Shown: positions 61,929 through 64,000 of the stretch, piece by piece | How positions within the stretch are numbered: position 1 is the first letter of the stretch | How the letters are laid out: every line of letters begins with the position of its first letter | Source of the DNA: GCA-2731375 sp002731375 | Lineage (GTDB): Bacteria > Pseudomonadota > Alphaproteobacteria > GCA-2731375 | Direction: 5' to 3' | DNA: 64,000 bases | Assembly (NCBI GenBank): GCA_030752605.1 | Contig: JASMDX010000075.1 | Span: forward strand, 1-64,000 | The notes under the pieces: generated by a model | What the model saw: only the letters and a program-made list of their open reading frames with translations | Told to the model about the DNA's origin: nothing | The model's database searches: none | Translations under genes and position numbers: made by a program

Positions 61929-63488
61929 ATGAGCAATTTGCACCAAGGCCTGACCAATCCATTATTGATGCTGCGGACCCTTGCCCGCTGGGGCAGCCGG
62001 GTCGCCTTCAGCGGTTATGGCGGCGCCTTTACCTACGCCCAATGCCATGATCTGGTGGGACGTTACCAAGCGGTCATGCAAGGTGCGGGCGTAACGCGCG
62101 GACAGCGAATTGCCTTGTTGAACGCCAATCGGGCCGAGGCTTGGCTGGCGAGTATCGCGGCACAAGGCCTGGGCCTGTGCGCTATCTCCCTGCATCCTCT
62201 GGGTGCTTACGAAGACCAGCAATTCATTCTTGAAGATGCTGAAATCGACCATTTGTTCGTAGATACGGAAAACTATCTCGAACGGGGTGCCGAATTGGCG
62301 GCGGCAACGCCACGACTGCAAAATGTCTTTACCTTGGGCCCGGCGGATTATGGCCTGGATATCCGGCTTGCAGGTAGCAATGTGGGGGCGGTGTCGCCGG
62401 TCAACCTATGCCAGCCAGATGACGACGGGATGCTGGGCTATACCGGAGGTACCACGGGAAAATCCAAGGGTGCTCTGCGCCGACATCATTCCTTTGTCGC
62501 CATGATCAACGCGGTAACGGCGGATTTTGAATGGCCCGACGACATCGTTTACCTTGCCGTGGCGCCGATTTCTCATGTCGGCGGCACAAAAATTCCAACG
62601 ACCTTGTTGCGCGGCGGTAGGGTCCATATGCACCATGGTTTTGATCCGGAAGCGGTGCTGGATGATATCGGGACGGAACAGATTTCGGCCACGCTGCTGG
62701 TGCCGACCATGGTCAATATCCTGCTCGACCATCCGAAACTGGATGAGGCCGATCTTTCCAGTTTGGAATTGCTGATGTATGGCGCCGCGCCTATGTCGCC
62801 CACCCGTTTGTTGGAAGGGTTGGAGCGGATCGGCCCGGTGTTCTGCCAACTATACGGCCAGACCGAAGGCTATCCCCTGACCGTGTTGCGCAAGGGCGAT
62901 CATAATAGGGATGCTCCCGATCTATTCGCGGCCTGTGGCCATCCATGTACCTCGGTCCAGATCGCCTTGCTGGACGAGGAAGGCAACGAAGTGCCGGCGG
63001 GCGAGGTGGGCGAAATCTGCGCCCAGGCACCGCAGGTGATGGACGAATACTGGCAGCGCCCGGAACAGACGGCGGAGACACTGGCGAACGGCTGGCTGCA
63101 TACGGGCGACATGGCCTATGCCGACGAGCGCGGCTATCTCTATATTGTCGATCGCAAGAAGGACATGATCATCACGGGCGGTTTCAACGTCTTTCCCCGC
63201 GAAGTGGAAGATGTCTTGACCACGGATCAAAACGTCGCCATGGCTGCGGTGATCGGTGTGCCCGACGATAAATGGGGCGAAGCGGTTAAGGCCGTGGTGA
63301 TTCCACGCCCTGGAGCCGAGATCGATGTAGATGCCCTGATCCAGCGGGTCCGGGATGCCAAGGGCGCGGTGCAGGCGCCGAAATCAGTGGATATAGTGGA
63401 GGAAATTCCTCTGACCCCCCTGGGTAAGCCGGATAAGAAGGCCTTACGTGAGACCTATTGGGCCGGCCAAGGCCGCCGCGTCGGGTAA
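61929..63488 (+). CDS. AMP-binding acyl-CoA synthetase
   Basis: A 519-residue adenylate-forming enzyme. P-loop A3 is YTGGTTGKSKGALRRH; A5 is YGQTEGYPLTV, A7 is HTGDMAYADERGYLYIVDRKKDMIITGG, and the catalytic Lys of A10 is in PLGKPDKKAL. It activates a carboxylic acid to its CoA thioester. The start ATG 61929 has GGATGTGAT upstream. It is followed, after a 111-base gap, by an acyl-CoA dehydrogenase gene. The acid is unknown. Confidence 0.92.
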   Translation: MSNLHQGLTNPLLMLRTLARWGSRVAFSGYGGAFTYAQCHDLVGRYQAVMQGAGVTRGQRIALLNANRAEAWLASIAAQGLGLCAISLHPLGAYEDQQFILEDAEIDHLFVDTENYLERGAELAAATPRLQNVFTLGPADYGLDIRLAGSNVGAVSPVNLCQPDDDGMLGYTGGTTGKSKGALRRHHSFVAMINAVTADFEWPDDIVYLAVAPISHVGGTKIPTTLLRGGRVHMHHGFDPEAVLDDIGTEQISATLLVPTMVNILLDHPKLDEADLSSLELLMYGAAPMSPTRLLEGLERIGPVFCQLYGQTEGYPLTVLRKGDHNRDAPDLFAACGHPCTSVQIALLDEEGNEVPAGEVGEICAQAPQVMDEYWQRPEQTAETLANGWLHTGDMAYADERGYLYIVDRKKDMIITGGFNVFPREVEDVLTTDQNVAMAAVIGVPDDKWGEAVKAVVIPRPGAEIDVDALIQRVRDAKGAVQAPKSVDIVEEIPLTPLGKPDKKALRETYWAGQGRRVG

Positions 63489-63599
63489 TCGTGGAAATGA
63501 TGAAGGAAGCGGAAGCTTTGTGCGGCGATTTATTGTAAAAGCATATTCACGCAACGACGTTACCTACCTCTCCGCGAACCCCTGTTAGGGAGCCGAACA

Positions 63600-64000
63600 A
63601 TGCCAAGTTATACCGCGCCGGTTAGAGATCTTAGTTTCGTTCTGAACGAGCTATTGGCGATTACGGATTGTACTGGGATCCCCGGCTATGGAGATGTGAG
63701 TGCCGATTTGATTGATGCGGTCCTGGACGGTGGCGCCAAGATGGCCGAGGAGGTCTGGGCGCCCTTAAACCAGGTTGGCGACGAAGAAGGCTGCCGTTTC
63801 GAAAACGGCGTGGTTCGGGTGCCGAGCGGTTTCAAGGACGCCTTTGATGCCTGGAACGAGGGCGGCTGGAATGCAATTTCCACTTCGGCCGATTGGGGTG
63901 GTCAGGGCCTGCCGGGCGTTATAGGCATGGCGGTCGGTGAAATGGCCATGTCTTCGAACCTGTCTCTGTCCATGTATGTGGGGCTTACGGGGGGGGCTGC
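63600..64000 (+). CDS. Acyl-CoA dehydrogenase (DmdC/PaaI type), cut by window edge
   Basis: The first 133 codons read MPSYTAPVRDLSFVLNELL, then GYGDVSADLIDAVLDGGAKMAEEVWAPLNQVGDEEGCRF and NEGGWNAISTSADWGGQGLP. This N-terminal extension is typical of the large acyl-CoA dehydrogenases with a C-terminal extra domain, including DmdC (3-methylmercaptopropionyl-CoA dehydrogenase). The ATG has AGGGAG upstream. The catalytic end is outside the window, so subfamily assignment is tentative. Confidence 0.82.
   Translation, partial: MPSYTAPVRDLSFVLNELLAITDCTGIPGYGDVSADLIDAVLDGGAKMAEEVWAPLNQVGDEEGCRFENGVVRVPSGFKDAFDAWNEGGWNAISTSADWGGQGLPGVIGMAVGEMAMSSNLSLSMYVGLTGGA

Noticed and set aside
61929..64000. 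DMSP demethylation genes dmdB-dmdC
   Set aside because: The ligase is not specifically DmdB-like by eye, the dehydrogenase is cut off, and dmdA is not seen.
1..64000. CRISPR array, rRNA operon, insertion sequence
   Set aside because: No regularly spaced repeats, rRNA motifs or transposase frames were noticed.

Overview
The window is a chromosomal stretch from a free-living, metabolically versatile alphaproteobacterium, probably of the Rhodospirillales type. The supporting signs are a ChvG/ChvI-type two-component pair beside ATP-dependent pckA, an IalB-family secreted protein, divergent mutM and ubiE, a ubiT-ubiU-ubiV-ubiD cluster for oxygen-independent ubiquinone synthesis, and many acyl-CoA, CoA-transferase and FAH-fold enzymes. 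No rRNA, intact tRNA, IS element or CRISPR array was seen.

Region 1-7300 is accessory-like. It opens with the end of an integrated element: a P4-type tyrosine recombinase on the minus strand runs off the left edge, and the 3' portion of a tRNA-Lys(CUU) gene (1357-1405) with its terminator marks the element border. Beyond it lie a crotonase, a GYD protein, a truncated sulfatase-modifying-factor-like gene, a PPOX-family protein, a small lipoprotein, a frameshifted MORN/YwqK-like gene with a second remnant, and a class C beta-lactamase-fold hydrolase, separated by long gene-poor gaps.

Region 7300-33300 is mostly core and catabolic. It holds an M19 dipeptidase homologue lacking several metal ligands, ubiE, mutM, a crotonase/GIY-YIG/acyl-CoA dehydrogenase operon, an SDR, tandem MaoC dehydratases, and a 2-hydroxyacyl-CoA lyase-like gene next to a formyl-CoA-transferase-like gene. 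These are followed by glyoxalase and dienelactone hydrolase, a PiT phosphate transporter, pckA, a MATE pump, chvI-chvG, an MFS carrier, a haloacid dehalogenase-like/acyl-CoA dehydrogenase pair, a thymidylate kinase, two tandem Lin0512 genes and a GST.

Region 33400-47040 contains two tight minus-strand gene runs. One is ubiT-ubiU-ubiV-ubiD, with the iron-sulfur cysteine patterns of UbiU and UbiV intact. The other is eight genes: alpha/beta hydrolase, amidase, HpxZ/AtzH-like, HyuA, HyuB, TPP enzyme, DadA-like oxidase, read toward ubiT. It looks like a pathway that opens a cyclic ureide or lactam, hydrolyses the linear amide, oxidises the amino acid and processes the resulting 2-oxo acid (inference).

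Region 47100-64000 is largely plus-strand. It carries an alkylsulfatase/Gfo-Idh-MocA/TfdA set, a MocR regulator divergent from a glyoxalase-fold gene, TerB-like and MhpD-like genes, a sterol-desaturase-like protein and a CobW GTPase. Then come a frameshifted RraA-like gene coupled to an FAH-family enzyme, IalB, and a run of methyltransferase, MhpD-like hydratase and acyl-CoA ligase, followed by an acyl-CoA dehydrogenase cut by the right edge.
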